From Bombus terrestris (lineage: Eukaryota > Arthropoda > Insecta > Hymenoptera > Apidae): 64,000 nucleotides of DNA. Each line of letters begins with the position of its first letter. Within the stretch, counting starts at the first letter, position 1. The translations under genes and the position numbers were made by a program. Below, piece by piece: positions 43,901-57,282 of this stretch. The stretch lies in NCBI RefSeq assembly GCF_910591885.1, contig NC_063275.1:17720501-17784500 (forward strand). Reading direction: 5' to 3'. The notes under the pieces are model-generated. The model saw nothing but the letters and a program-made list of their open reading frames with translations, did no database searches and had not been told where the DNA came from.

Positions 43901-46900
43901 GTCGTCGAAATGCTTCGATATTTTCGTTCGTGGAGTTTCCAGCAAATACAGAGGAATGGCAGGCACTATTGTTGACCATAACAAGGGAAAAAGCGGGCAG
44001 CATAAAGAGAAACGAATTAAGTAACTTTGTTGAAAATCAACAGGAAGTTGCACGCGGCTGCCTTTGAACCTGAGAATAGTGTAAATTAAAAGTTGAGGGT
44101 ATTTATCTGCTATATTTTTCGTACTAACGCGCTACATTATTTGCTGTATATTTTTAAACGTGAAATTAAACTACGGAACCGAGCTGCTCGAAATAATTGT
44201 TTATCCGCACTTAATAACATTAGATATTCAATCGAGACACACAGTGTTCCTACTGTAACATGGCAATTGCATTATTCTCTCGAATCATAGCCATTCAAGT
44301 TAAGCTACGGAGCTTAAAATGGTAACTAACGGCTAAGTAATAATGATCTATGATCTCTAGATCTACCTCTGAGTTCTAAATCTACCATAGAGTTTCCTTA
44401 ATTATTTTCATGAATACTAAAAATTGCCTACAAGAATTCATAGAAATAAAGTCTTAGATGTTATCATCGTTAATTCATTTACAATAAATTACTTTCAAAG
44501 TCTGTTCATAATTAGGATATATATTTTCATACTTTAATAATCAGTAACTATGATACAAATAAATATATGTATCGTATATATATATATATATTATATCTCT
44601 GAATTATCTGAATTATATATATATCTTTGAAATTATGAAAAGAAGAATCCAAAGACTCTGTGAGTCTAACACGATTTATTACCGCGAAGGCTTAAAGCCC
44701 TGCAATTCTTCGACTTCTCCGAAGAAATACATCGTCGTATGACGTTTCGAATCGAGCCGCCTAAGAGTCAGGTATAAAATTCCACGGCAATCCACAGGAT
44801 CAGCCCCTAAATCAAAGTGGAACGTCTCTAAATGCCTTTTGATAGCGACTGGCATGAATTTCTTATTCGCATCGGCATCGAGCTACGTGGATCTTTGCGA
44901 ACGATGTCCTGGTAGAACTCCTTCAGCGGACAATTAGCGCGATATTAGCAACTCTTTAATCCTCTGGCCTGTCTGAGACTCGCGCTACCGCCACTCGGTC
45001 TCGCCGAGACGCGCTGCTTAATAATGCAACCGAGACTCGCTCCTGCCACTTGCCCTTCTTGCCTTCGAAACTTTGTCCTCCGATCTCTTCCAGGCTCGTC
45101 AGCCCGGCCATTAATTATGCTCTGACGACTTCCGTTTATTGCTTTACTGTTGAAAAAAAAAAAAAGAAAAAGAAGGAGCAAGAGAAGCTAGCTTTGGCAG
45201 CCGTGATTTTACTTGGCGTAAAAGTCGCAGATCCTGCTACAACTTAAGAGAAAGTAAAGCGCGTTATTCGGAAAGTTCGTAGCAAAATTTAAGATCGATT
45301 TAATGCAGCTTCTGCGGAATTGGTGTTTTATTAAATTATTTATACCGGAATGTGTAAACATTCTAGTTAAAATTTTGGATTTTCCATTTTTAATGTCAAA
45401 TACACAAAACGTTAAAAAAGTTAAAGACAAACCTTCGAATAATTTAACGGAAAACGTGTTGCTTGAAAACCGTGATTTATTCTCAATATTATATCAGTAT
45501 ACGTACGAACCTTCTTGATAACAAAATCTGAAATGAGGACTCGATTATGTATATATGTTCTTTGATTAGCAGTACCAATCTCCAATCTCAGCACGATTAT
45601 CGCGTTTCAAGAGGATCAGGGTTACCTTATCGTTATATGATTCGATAATAGCCCGCTCCCCTTAAAAACATGTTGGAAACCCCTGGATTACATAATCATT
45701 ATGCGATGGTCACGAAAAACAAAATGACTTAACTATATCTGAGACAGCATATTCCTTGTGTTACTTGCTTCGTCGAATGCAGGAAAGCTAATCGAACGTA
45801 TAGGTATATATTCGAGTCAAACGCGACGCGGCGAGGTTTCATTAAAAAACAAAGTGGCAATTCCCCAGAGTAGAAGGCGCGAAATGAAAAGGATACTTCA
45901 CGGGCTGGTGCACGCTTTTCGTGGTGCCTCGTTGAAAATTCTTCAGCGTCTCATTACGCCAGGCTTTCCATGTGATAGAACATTACACAAAGTGGCCAGC
46001 TTCTAAACGAGTTTTATCAGAACTCTGTATCGTGGAAGCAAAATTCGATGTGATCCGAAGCAAATACGATTCGTAGTTGACAAAAATTTGGATCAAGACT
46101 GATCTTTTGCCTCCTTTCTCACAGCCCATCAAATATAAACGCGTTACGGGGTAGTCGGTTATTTAGAATTTTAGCCTTAAATGCTTGACTCGGTTAGTCT
46201 AAATTAAAGCTCAAATTATTGATCTGCGTATATCATAAGGGCGAGAAAACTAGCATTCAGCGAAAGGAAACTCAATTTTAGTTTTTTCTCCTTTCGAATT
46301 TAGTTTTTTCTGTTGGAAATAATAATTTTTATGTAAAATATTTTATCATTTTTTAAATATCTTTCCAGTATTCTAAATATTTTCCAACATAAAATATGAA
46401 TATTAGGACACACTGAATTACATAGACAAAAGAAATTGTAAGGTAATATAAAAGGAACGATTAGAAATTTTACAAATGATAAAAATGGAAGAAATTTTCG
46501 AAAGAGCTTTTATTTACGATTTAGACTTGTTTCTCTGGAAGAAAAACACAAGTTCTCTTCGTATTGGTGACGAGAATGGGCGAAAAACTATCGCACAAGA
46601 TTTGTCCCACGGGCCAGGAAACCTGCGAGACGCCTAACTCGAGACTTTTGCATCCTAATTGAATGATCCGAGTTGAAAAGTTTCATCGATGCTAACGGAA
46701 GACACAGTAACAGTTTGTATCCTCCTCGAGCTCTTGTCAGATGGATCTCGACGTTCGACTCGGAACTTTTCGATTTAGCTTAAAGGAAATAAAACCTTGT
46801 ACCTTTTATAGTACCTTGTATAGTGAATTCTATAGAGCTGGATGAAACATCCTGTTATTTCTTATTTCTTTAGCTGCGTTTGTAAAAATATGAGTATCCA

Positions 46901-49900
46901 TAAACATGTATAGCTTAGTCATTATGCAAAAATTGACACCATGGCGTAGATCTCTTTCACATTCCAATAAAACCACATCGAAACAGATAAATAGCATAAT
47001 CTACCAATTTTCCATTTTCAAATTAGCTTTCTCGATTTACACTTCTCTCTAGCAAAATTCAGTCTTGCGACGGTCGATAGAAGGTGAAAAACGTATAAAA
47101 CGAGGAAGAGAATATCCAGGTTCATCAGCGAGTGTATCGTGTCGCGTGTTTCACCTTTCAGCTGGAACATTCGCACATGTCACCATGATGGCACGGACTC
47201 TACTTTACATGCTTATTCCGGTTGCGGCTTATAACGTACTGCGTTGCTTCGCGCCTTTATACACATGTACACGTCGTACCGGGATTGTCTCTGTGTATAG
47301 GACCACCGTACACGACTGTTCCTGATTTGCATAACACGTGGCTGTTTACCGATTCGTGAACTCCTCCTCTTTCGTCATCGAGCAAGAATTGTGGAGAACA
47401 TATTAAACGGATTACGTAATTATTAATAACGCGACCTGGCTAGTTTCACGTTAGTTTAACTTGACCCATCATTGATTCTGTGATATCGAGAGAAACTTTT
47501 GCACTTCATTAGCGCTGCTTTAGCGATATCGATAGCATGCAAATTGTTTTGTTTTATTTTTACCAATAAAAATTGGAAAGTAAAGAAAGTTATCGTGTAT
47601 AAATAAGAACTTCTAGGAGCAGAATGACCTTGAGTAGGCAACGTCTGAGCATCAATCGTAGAGAGAACGGAACCGCGTAACGTTCTAAGTGTCTGAAAAG
47701 TTTTAAATTGGACTATCCTGGCGGATTTGAATCCAAAGTAAGTACCTCGTTTGCACGTTTCTCGTGATGTAGCCGAAGTCTGTGTAACGATTTAGCGATC
47801 ATCGTAAAGAAACTTCATCCTTCAATCGATCTCTTCTATTCAGCACCAAGCTCGCTTGCAGAGAAACGGTATAATATGAGACAATTAAACGAACAAGCTT
47901 TATGGTTTATCGTTATTCATGTGAATGTATATCGTGTCATACGTACCTTCACGTTAACAATTTCATTGGCCGAATCTCACTTTTTCTTGGTCTCCAAACT
48001 TCCATACTACTATAAATTTACTTGAGAAAGATAAATAAAGTAACTTACATATTACTTTATTAAGATATAAAAATTCATTGGAACAATATATACTTAGAAT
48101 ACAAACTCATTACGAAAGTTAAACATCTAAAAAGAATTTCATAGCCTTATGAATACTGAAGTTTCTTCAAAATGTATAGAATTGTGCTGTCTAATTTATA
48201 GAGTAGAATATTAATAAACAAAACTTAGAAAAGATTAAAAACTCAGCAATAGAAAATTTTCTGATTTTTCTAGCAGCAGTTTTCACAATTTTTTGCAGGC
48301 ACGAAGTGGTTGTGCGGGAAGCGGTCAGAGGATGATCACGGCCATCGTCCATACTTATCACGTGCAAGCACTTCCGGCGGATTTAAAAGGCGGCTCGCGC
48401 GCGTCGCGTAAATTTCACCGGAAGATTAGCGCGGCTTTTCGCGCGTAAAACCAGAGATTAAAATCTTACCGCTGGCTCTCGCGCGCACACGCCTACACAC
48501 GATCAACGTGGCCTCACACGCTGCAACCATTTCGCGGTTTCAGAACGGAGCTACATTCTCGGAAGGTTCTATTCTATTCAGCGGAACTATATTCGTGTGT
48601 TGCTCTATGGGGAGTCGTAAACAGGTCGCAGAGTTATGATCAACTCGGACTAGGAATAAATAAAGATGCGGAATCGTCTAAGGCGTTTGTGTCTTGAAAT
48701 GTAATTGAGCTTTTGGGGCTAGGGCAAATGCGAGCTTCAATTAAGCTTGGTTATCTTTTAATATTTCAGAGCTTGAAGCCTCCATAATGTTTATCATGTT
48801 TTAATCCTTAAAATATTAAAGCCTCCGCTAATACATATCTTTTAATTTCGATAAAAGTTATCGTAATGTCACGTTGCAATTATATAAAACACTTATTTAA
48901 TCATGTTCACGCAAAAGTATTTGGATTTGTGCAAGGTTACAAATTCTTGAAATTAGAAACCAGCAAACAGAACGATTTACTGTTACTGAACGAGTTAACA
49001 TTTTTCCGATCACAATTTCTTCGAATAGTAAAATATTCCACAGGCTGGTATCCATTTTTGAGATTGGAATTCTCGAGACAAGTTTTTGATTGAAAGTACG
49101 AAGGGCGCCAGTTGTTGATTGAAAGATTTCCAATGGTAAACTTTGGAAAAAACAGGGACGCTCGAGGAAAAGCACGTAATTTGCAATACAACGGTTCTGC
49201 TTCTCGGAACTGTTTCAAAGAGCCGTTACACTAAACAAGTTCGAAAGAAGCGAAGTTGGCAAATACACAGAGACTACTCGCAGTTGCAGTAATGGTGATC
49301 GAAGCTGTGCGAAATATTATCGTTAGAAAGTGCTGTATGAAGATTCCTCCGCGAGAAACCGAAAACATGTTTTGGTCGAGTTCTCGAAAAGTGTGGAACA
49401 ACGAAGTGTTTGCTTCCGTAAGGTGGAAGGAATAAGGCAGTCGTTTGTCGATATCGATAGCATTGCTATTTGATGCCAAAACGATGGAGAAGTAAAATAG
49501 TTCTCGGGAAGTGAAGACTTGAAAGGGTCGATGTTTGCTCGCTGCAACCCTTATTAGCGAAAGAAGAAAATTTTAATATTTCAAATAAGACGGTAGAGAA
49601 ATTGCATTAAAATGAGAGAATATAATGGAAAGCGAGAAGGCGAAAATTGAAGAGTAGTTAAAAAAGTATAGGCAAAAGGAGAGAATCGGAGGAAGGGAGG
49701 AGAAAGATGAGGCGAGAGAGAAGGGCAGAGGAGCCTCGAAGGGAGGTTCAGAATCCGAGAACAAGGGGGCAGCTTCCTAATCAGCTTACTTCCGTGGCTC
49801 ACACCTTTTGTGCCCTGCACCAGTCCCTGGATTAAAGCATTGTCGCTGCTGGTTATTATATCACGAGATACGAACGAGCGGTGCACGAACGTAGGCAAAG

Positions 49901-51084
49901 TACACAACAATAACATGTGGTTCCATGCAGATAAACTGCACCGTCCAAAACAATGCTCTTACAAAAGGACAGGACGGAGTCTCTCGGGGTCACTCTAAAG
50001 ATATAAGCGGTTTACTCGAACGAAAATTATACCGCCGACCTAATGGCATCTAACCGAGGAATGACGAATACTATTTGCATAAGGAATATATTCAAAGATT
50101 CGTCGAAATGAATTTTGACGATATAACTTTGGAGGGCTTATAGCGAACATTCATTCTTATAATCGACAATTGAAGGGGATACCGATAAGGCGACAGATTT
50201 GTTTCTTAGTAATTTCAGTAAAGCAATAAAGACAAATTCAAAATAAAGTATAATACTTCGTTAATGGTGCTATGAATTCATATAAATTTATGAAAATTCC
50301 TAACCAGAATTGTCAACAGTTCACAAGGATACGAGATAAGAGGTGAAAGACATCCCTTTACGAAGGAACAGAAGCGTGAGCAATGTAGGAAACGACAAAT
50401 TCGAAGATTTTCGACGCAAAAGAAAAGACGACCCTGTTCGAAAGCAAAATATTCGAAAGGTAATGTCCTGTAATATCTATATGTGATCACGAAGCGGGGA
50501 CTCTGGGAAAAGGCTTGCGCTGGAAGGATCACGATACGCGCCGCCCGGTGGATCGATCGAAATTTCATTTCATCGCCAAAGACCTGGGAGGACTTTCGAC
50601 CTTGTACACAGGAAGTGGCGTGCACTGGCTTCTTGCGAACCCGTTCAAACTTTAATGCATGCGAGAAGGTCTGCTTGTTTGCTCTCGAGAAAATTGCTCC
50701 CGTAGAAGCGGGTGTATCGAGGTAAAATGTGATTTCGCTTGGTGACCCAAGAGATTCCCCCCACTGTTGGCTCTTAGTGTCGGACGCCACGAGGAAAGAC
50801 CGTCTCACCTGTGTGTATGTCACAAGATACCAGATGTCCCGTTAAATTCGGCAAAGACCGTGCTCCACACCTCATGGTTTATTGCCTTCGAAATGCTGCT
50901 GCAAAGCAAACATGCCTTTGTATCATTCTTACAAGATCGAAGATATCATTCCGATCAATGACAAGATGTCTACAGGCTGAAATACAAAGTCATTTGAAGT
51001 ATCTTCTGCAAATATAATCACTAGACTAAGGATGTCTATGTAAATTCACATTTTTATTGGTTTAATTAGAAAAGTGTAATGTAA

Positions 51085-51676
51085 ATAAAAATTTGCTTCA
51101 TCTATCAAGTATTATAATGAGTATTTTTATATTTACGATATTCCATATATTTTCTCGCTTTGTACGCTTTGTTACGCTGCGAAGCTTCAGTATGGGTTAC
51201 GTTTCTGGATGTCACTCGCGGTCCTGCAATGTCGCAGGCGGATCGCCTTATCTGCCCGACGAGGGGCATACAACGTATCGACGAGCGCATAGTTGTCGCC
51301 AAGCAGCGACTTCCAGAAACGTCGATTTCGGTCCGTTGTTTCATCCACAAAGAAGGCGGCATACGTGATCATAGGCGCGAACGGTGGCGTGATTTGAGCG
51401 TAGTGGGGTCATCTCCCCGATAAGACCAAGAAATGATCTAAGATCAAGCAGTCCTTTTTGAAGATTCTAAGAGCACATGTCGAGAGGTTGGGAGTATAAA
51501 GCCACTAAGCCGAACGAACACGTTGACATTGTTTATCACTGTTTTTACGTACTGTTACGCTTTATCATTATATTCATCATTAAATACATAAACTACATCA
51601 ACTTGTTAACAAATAAAGCATCCTTACTTGTCCTTGCTTTAGACCTATATAAGATACTACATGCATAAAAATTTGC
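51085..51676. mobile_element. Possible retroelement relic with 12-bp flanking direct repeats
   Basis: The 12-mer ATAAAAATTTGC occurs at 51085-51096 and again at 51665-51676, like a target-site duplication around a 568-bp segment. Inside are a GC-rich block (51170-51430), a TATAAA (51495-51500) and an AATAAA (51612-51617) followed by a T/G-rich tail, in the order found in LTRs. No terminal inverted repeats and no recognisable gag, pol or transposase residues are visible, so class and even mobility are uncertain. Confidence 0.25.
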
Positions 51677-54600
51677 AGTCTAGTAACCAGATAACAATTG
51701 AGGAAACAAAAAATTCGGAACAAAACACATGCTTAGATGGACATTTTTTATTATTTTCAAGCATGCGATCAATTCCTGAGATGATTACCGTATAACGCGG
51801 GACATTTTGTATATTCAGTTACATTTAACTATGTGTGTTAAACCTTCGTCTTACGTTACTCGGGATTCTTCGGTATACACGAGGGTAGTCACCCCTTGGA
51901 AAGGTCTTCGCGAGCAGCCGACGTCGCTTCCGTCATGACCGCAGCCGACGTTAATTAATGTAACTCGACGAGGAATACGAGCATAATTACTTTGCTCGAG
52001 TGGCCGGAGCGAAAAGTTTGCTCGTTATCACAGCGGCGCGTAGGTGCACGCACACGATGCAAACGCCGCGTCTATAATGGTCCTTCAACAGAGAGGATTG
52101 TTGTATATTATCGTTATCCCGCGCCACAAGGTCAAAGTCGAATTGTCTTCTGACTTTTGAGAATTATGTGATATTGACAATAGAAATATCGAAGATTGTT
52201 TAGATAATATTATGCTCGAAAATCGATAGATATGAAACAATCGCATAATTCCATACTGATTCAAATCTTTGGAATATTTCTGTTTTATACGTGATTGTGA
52301 ATCTTTTTATATTTTCGAGGTTTATTTAACTAGTATTTTATACTCCAGAGATTTCTTATAGAAAACTTTCATAACTTAATTTTGACTCAAGTTACATATT
52401 TTGTTAAAACGCATAACATTTTTATTTCCGTACTATTATTTACGAACGTTTCTATACGGTGTTATTTTCACTATATCTACATGTAAGCAGAAATAAAACG
52501 ATGCAATTATAGTACTGTTCAAATATTCGTCAATAATAATTGACCGGTAGCTGGAATACGATGTTTCCCAGTATTTTACCGTATTTCGCGTCCATCACTT
52601 AAACGAGCAATTTGACTTTACGCGTGTACACTTGCGTTGACATTTGCGCAGAGTCTGTTGAATCTCATTTGTATCTAGTTTCGATAACAATTTACATTAT
52701 CTCCATGCTTACCAAGCTAAAAGCCGTGCCATCAGCAGACAACCCTTTTAATTTTCGCGAAACCTCTCTAACCCAGTTCAACGAAACCTCTCTTAAAGAA
52801 AAACCTCAAACAGCACTCAAAGGTTTCAAAACGTACAAATGTTCCATATCGCGTAAAAGGTATGAAAAATATCGATTTCTCGTCGACATATATGGATAGT
52901 TGCAACATTTTCATCGTATGTTTGCTCTCATCCGAACTAATAACGTTGACAAAAATACATTTGCAAAATATGTCCCCAAAAACGATGTTTCTGATATTCG
53001 ATTGACGAGAATCGAATGCAAATGTACGAATAATGCGCGTTTTTCTGTCGTATATCTTCTTGGGGACTAACAGGGTAAAGGAAGATTTGTACGAGAGGGA
53101 CGATCGTGACGGTCATGTCGGGTCAAGGAAAGTTGAAACGGTGCAAACAGACAACGAGAGCACTGGCCGTACTCTGTTTGGCGACCGCCGGATGCACGAG
53201 GATAGCAGACCACATCACTCGTCGACCCAACCGGATGCGTCGACATTGAAATACAAGCGAGCACTCGGTTTCGCTGGGTTCGCTTCGCTCTCTCTGTTGA
53301 TATGACCCGTTCGTTCTGGAAACTCGCTTCTTTCTGATTGGTCAAATCTTCCTGAATGTTTGTCAAATCGATATCAATCGAAAATTGAACTATTAACGGG
53401 CTTATGAATTACGTGACCTGTCTAATCGAATTAATATCGTAATTTGAGGTTCAAGTGAAGAACAAAGGATTGTTTTGTTTTATATAATGTTTATCGAAGA
53501 GCAATGGAAATATTCTGCAACTACGTTTTCTTGCATAGTGATAGATAAAATTCGTATTTCTTTAGTAGAATTTATTGCGAGCTTTCAGACATCTTTTATA
53601 AGTAGTAATTTAATTTGGAAGCATGTAGACTACTATCGCTTCACCATTAACAAATGTTCCAAATATATTAAGAATCAATCGCAAGCAAAGAATCCTATGT
53701 GGTATAGGTATCGAATAAACGAACCAGTGAAAGTAGCCAGACATCTGTAATTCCAAGCAAACTTTAACCTAAGAGACTCGGAAAGACAAAGAGCTGGGAG
53801 TTCTCGAAGAAATTGTCGAGGTTAGGATAAAATCAATGTTTTTCGCGAAGGTGGAAAGTGTGACGAGAAAATTGCGATTGCGAGCTTCTCAGATTCAGCA
53901 GTGAGCAGTAGTGTAGTCTTGCATGATCAGCCACGTTCTCTGAACCGCATCCCCTTTATACCTTGATGTTCAGAGTTTCCTGAAACCCTCGTGTTCTCTG
54001 ACAATTACTGATATCCCTTGGATCCCACGATTCACAGATTCTAAGACGTTTATATTAGACTCGATGTGTCCAGACGCGGCATCGTATCTTACGGATTCAC
54101 AGATGAATTTCGCACGGAAAGTCCATTGTCATTTGTGGAAAATCGCACATACAGACTTTTCTTTTCTTCGTCGACGAATATAAGGTTATTTGCGTGGAAA
54201 CATATGATCTTTCGTAGCATCGACAAATTTTATACGATCATCTGTTTATTAATTAATTGTAGCAAACGAGAATTTGATCGTGATCATCCAATATCACAAT
54301 CCATGTATCTATCTTTGTGTAGTTTGTCCTTCGTAGTCATCCGTTAACGTTATCCGAAATTTGTAAGTGGAAGATGTCGATAACTCGCTACTTATCAACA
54401 CGATACTGATTATTCACTAATATTATTACCTTATTACTCGATTTCGATATTATCGCCTTTTGATTCGGCGTCCGAAGGTTCTCTAAGAAATCAGTTCTCT
54501 AAATCGGAGGTCTTTAAAACTTCGATGATATCCGCTTATCACGAAAATATTAAAAACATATTATTATAGTGTCAACCAAATTTCCCTATTTTCAAAAAGA

Positions 54601-55894
54601 AAAGTCTTTAAATAGAATCTCGGCTTAATGTGATATTAACGATGGAAAAATTAAGCAAAGACGAAGAAGAATCGAGCATACCTAGCTTACGTCAAATGAA
54701 CCCTCGGTTTAACTTTTACGAGACGCTGTATCTTACCCCTAAGAAAGCTTTGACGAGCTTCATACGATCCATTCGTCCAGTATCGAAGTTCGTGAATAGA
54801 AGGATAGGTCTCGTTCGTCCCTTCGGAGTATTTTATCGCGTCGCTTGCAATAAGATTTTCGTTTGCAAGAAACCAGCCAACCAGTCGTGGGCGTGGATCT
54901 TGAAAGGACGAAAGAGAATGAGAGCTCGTTGTTTGAAAGAGAAACGAAACAGAGGAAGAGGATCAAGGAGCGGAACAGGAAGCTCGCGCACGGGAGAGAA
55001 CTGCCGGGGAATCCAATCTCAATAGAGTTAAGTGTTTGAGAGTAAAACCTGGCCAAGACACGACCTCGATTACTCGCCGAGGATTTGTTACGGCCACCTC
55101 TTCCGCCGCATTTCTTACCCTGGATCCCTCCGAATTGTCCGAGACTCCTTCTTCGTTTTCGATTCCGCTGAAAGCTACGTCGCGCAGTCCCTAACGAGGA
55201 ACGAGCGACCGAACTTTGTCTCTCTCCTTCGACCCTGTTCCATCGATCTCTTTTTTTCGTCCATCAAACCAAGGGGATTTCCAATTGGCCATCGCATTTG
55301 CTTCGCTACCGGTCTTCCTCGTCAGATTACACCTGTTTCAACAGATTTCTTTGCGAGTTTTAGCGGCAAACTCGCGAATCTTCCGAGTAGAGAGTTTGAA
55401 ATATATTGTAGAGGACATCGTTCTGATTGTCTTTTAAAAGGTTTTAGACGTTGCGTATTGTTTGTTAGAAAATTACGTTATTATAGATGCTCTCCTACAA
55501 ATGGAAAGTGAATTTTCTTGCAGTGAAAGATTCACATAAGTGGTACATGAATATTTTCTAGTTCAGCTTTTGTTCAGGCAACGTTACTTGTTAGAAGCTA
55601 TTTTTGATAATTACGTTATTCGGAGTAAAGATGTTTACAGGAGATTACTTGTCATACGAGTGAAAGTAAAAACAAATATTCCCAAAGTACAAGGTCAAGA
55701 AGCGAATTGAGATTTTGATTTAATGGATAACAATTTTAAAAAAACAAGAAGCAGATCGACAGATGTAATAAGAATGTGATTGACAAGGATAGCTAAATGT
55801 GAATGTATCTCAGAATTTTATCGGTTATCACGAAATCTCCAAAATCGATCGGTCAAATAACATATTCAAATGTTCTCGATAATAGCCCATTATG

Positions 55895-55927
55895 CGCTTA
55901 TCTGGTTCAAACATAAACAGATAAGCG
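55895..55927. promoter_or_regulatory. Inverted pair of GATA-factor sites
   Basis: CGCTTATCTG and its exact mirror CAGATAAGCG are separated by 13 bases. Each arm holds AGATAAG, a high-quality GATA-factor site. The pair lies about 1.05 kb upstream of the TATA box of the first protein G12-like gene. GATA factors drive many insect midgut genes, so an enhancer role is plausible. Confidence 0.4.
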
Positions 55928-56917
55928 TGTAGGACACTCACTTGATGTTATCGGCCCTTGCATGCTCAAACATCGAAACGATTAATTTTCTATGCGATAG
56001 TTAAGTGCAATAGTAACACGAAGGCTTCTTTTATACAATGTTAATTGTATGCATTCTTTATTGATTGAATACAAATTTTTAATTATGCCTCGATTAAGTT
56101 GTCCTTCTGTTATTCTATAATCTAATTCGTTTTCTAAATGCATCTACCTTTTACTAAAAGTAACCAAACATTTGCCTGATGCTTTTTACAAAACTCATCT
56201 TTTACGGTTCAAGTTCGATTTCAGAAAGGAGTTTTGCTGCTAATATCGAGATCGCCAATCAGAAACGGGTGGATCCTTAACTGCGAACACATTTTCCTTA
56301 GTTGTTCCCTGTTTCGTCGTGAAAATCCTCTAGACCGTTATGCCAGTAACGATGAGCCCACCATGGAAGGCTGTTACCACCACGTGCTGCCATAATATCG
56401 GCAAAAGTTTGCCTGGCCAGTAGTAGAAAATAATTTGATACGACTCACCGTTGCAACTTGAACGCAGGTGGAATGTCGAACCTTTTGTTGTCCTTTTGGA
56501 GAACAATTACGATGCCGTTTTTGTAGCATACTGCAATTAAATACTTCAGAGTCTTCCTTTATTGCTGGTTTCTGAAATCGTGTAACGATGAATTTGTCCC
56601 TTTTTATTTTTCTAGCAAGCTATATTATAAAGTTTTGTTTGTAATTAGCTCTCTTACGTAATATAATTCTGAAAACTAACGACATCAAAATGGTGACGAA
56701 GACGATATTTTATATCAATATCGTAATAAATAGATAAATTCTTTTGAAATTGTTAATCAAATTATCAAACAAATTTATGCCATGACTTGTTAGGAATAGA
56801 TCGAATCGTCCTATTGAAAGATAAATATCACTGAAATGTTTCGTCTTATCAACATTTCACATATCTGTGTTTAATATCCCAAAAGAATCAAAAATATTTA
56901 TGAGTATTAATTGATAT

Positions 56918-56965
56918 AATCTTATCTTAATGGAGAGTAGATCAGTAGTTAAATGTGTATATAAA
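56918..56965 (+). promoter_or_regulatory. Core promoter of first protein G12-like gene (GATA site and TATA box)
   Basis: AATCTTATC (56918-56926; AAGATAAG on the other strand) is a GATA-type site. TATATAAA (56958-56965) is a strong TATA box. Transcription would start near 56985-56992, giving a first exon of about 35 bases that ends at the donor ATG|GTGAGT (57023/57024). The paralogue at 63 kb has the same order of elements. Confidence 0.6.
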
Positions 56966-57020
56966 CGACCGGCAGTCTACAGTGATGATATACTTAGTTG
57001 AATCTGTTCACTCAGGCAAC

Positions 57021-57023
57021 ATG
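57021..57023 (+). other. End of exon 1 of first protein G12-like gene, carrying a spare ATG
   Basis: Exon 1 ends with CAACATG directly before GTGAGT. Spliced to 57283 it places this ATG immediately before, and in frame with, the ATG of the signal peptide, so translation could begin one codon earlier. The intron is 57024-57282 (259 bases) and ends in CATTTACAG. A further in-frame ATG at 56985 lies at or before the predicted start of transcription. Confidence 0.6.
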
Positions 57024-57282
57024 GTGAGTAGTGCACAAAACGATTTAATATAACATTGAAAAAGATATTCTAAATATTATACAAGTACATGTAACATAAA
57101 TATTACAGACATTAATTTGATATTACTATTCAGCTCTGAAAGATTTATTTTCATCTGTTTCTCTATATTAAAAGTTACTTGCGTTTTAATTTGCTATCTA
57201 ATCGAATTTATTTTAAATTTGTATCTCGAATAATTTTAATTTCATCCATAATTATTCGCGAACATTTCACATGCATTTACAG

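Larger units (their letters stand above)
34400..46990. other. Intergenic stretch with scattered CpG-rich islands
   Basis: No gene can be supported across this 12.6 kb. Denser, conserved-looking islands occur at about 35090-35240, 37830-38240, 40480-40720 and 44690-45130; they contain homeodomain-type ATTA sites, and 40.5-40.7 kb also has a POU octamer. Between them the DNA is AT-rich with T runs (40963-40982, 41251-41269, 43708-43724) and a (TC)n tract at 39139-39164. The islands may be enhancers; this rests on composition and motifs only. Confidence 0.45.
46991..56910. other. Intergenic stretch left of the protein G12 cluster, no secure gene
   Basis: The longest frame here (181 codons, - strand, 50278-50823) has no recognisable motif or gene structure. 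A CpG-rich block after a strong acceptor (48299-48448, + strand) could be an exon. Other GC-richer islands lie at 51170-51430, 51880-52090 and 53080-53300. A possible LTR-type relic covers 51097-51664, and a - strand frame with one internal stop lies at 56298-56558. An inverted pair of GATA sites at 55895-55927 may serve the G12 genes. Confidence 0.4.

Noticed and set aside
50278..50823. 181-codon ORF on the - strand
   Set aside because: No motif, domain or signal peptide is recognisable, there is no gene structure around it, and other frames are partly open too. Chance is the simpler explanation.
54630..55025. 131-codon ORF on the + strand beginning MILTMEKLSKDEEESS
   Set aside because: The start looks attractive, but the rest is basic low-complexity sequence without family resemblance, and a - strand frame is open over the same bases.
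56413..56448. 36-base GT-AG intron that would join two - strand open segments
   Set aside because: Far below the size of working insect introns, and both sides are already in the same frame, so the TGA is better read as a disabling mutation.
46991..56910. Search for CRISPR arrays, prokaryotic operons or phage genes, here and across the whole window
   Set aside because: The window is eukaryotic nuclear DNA with spliced genes; no array of spaced direct repeats or operon structure is present.
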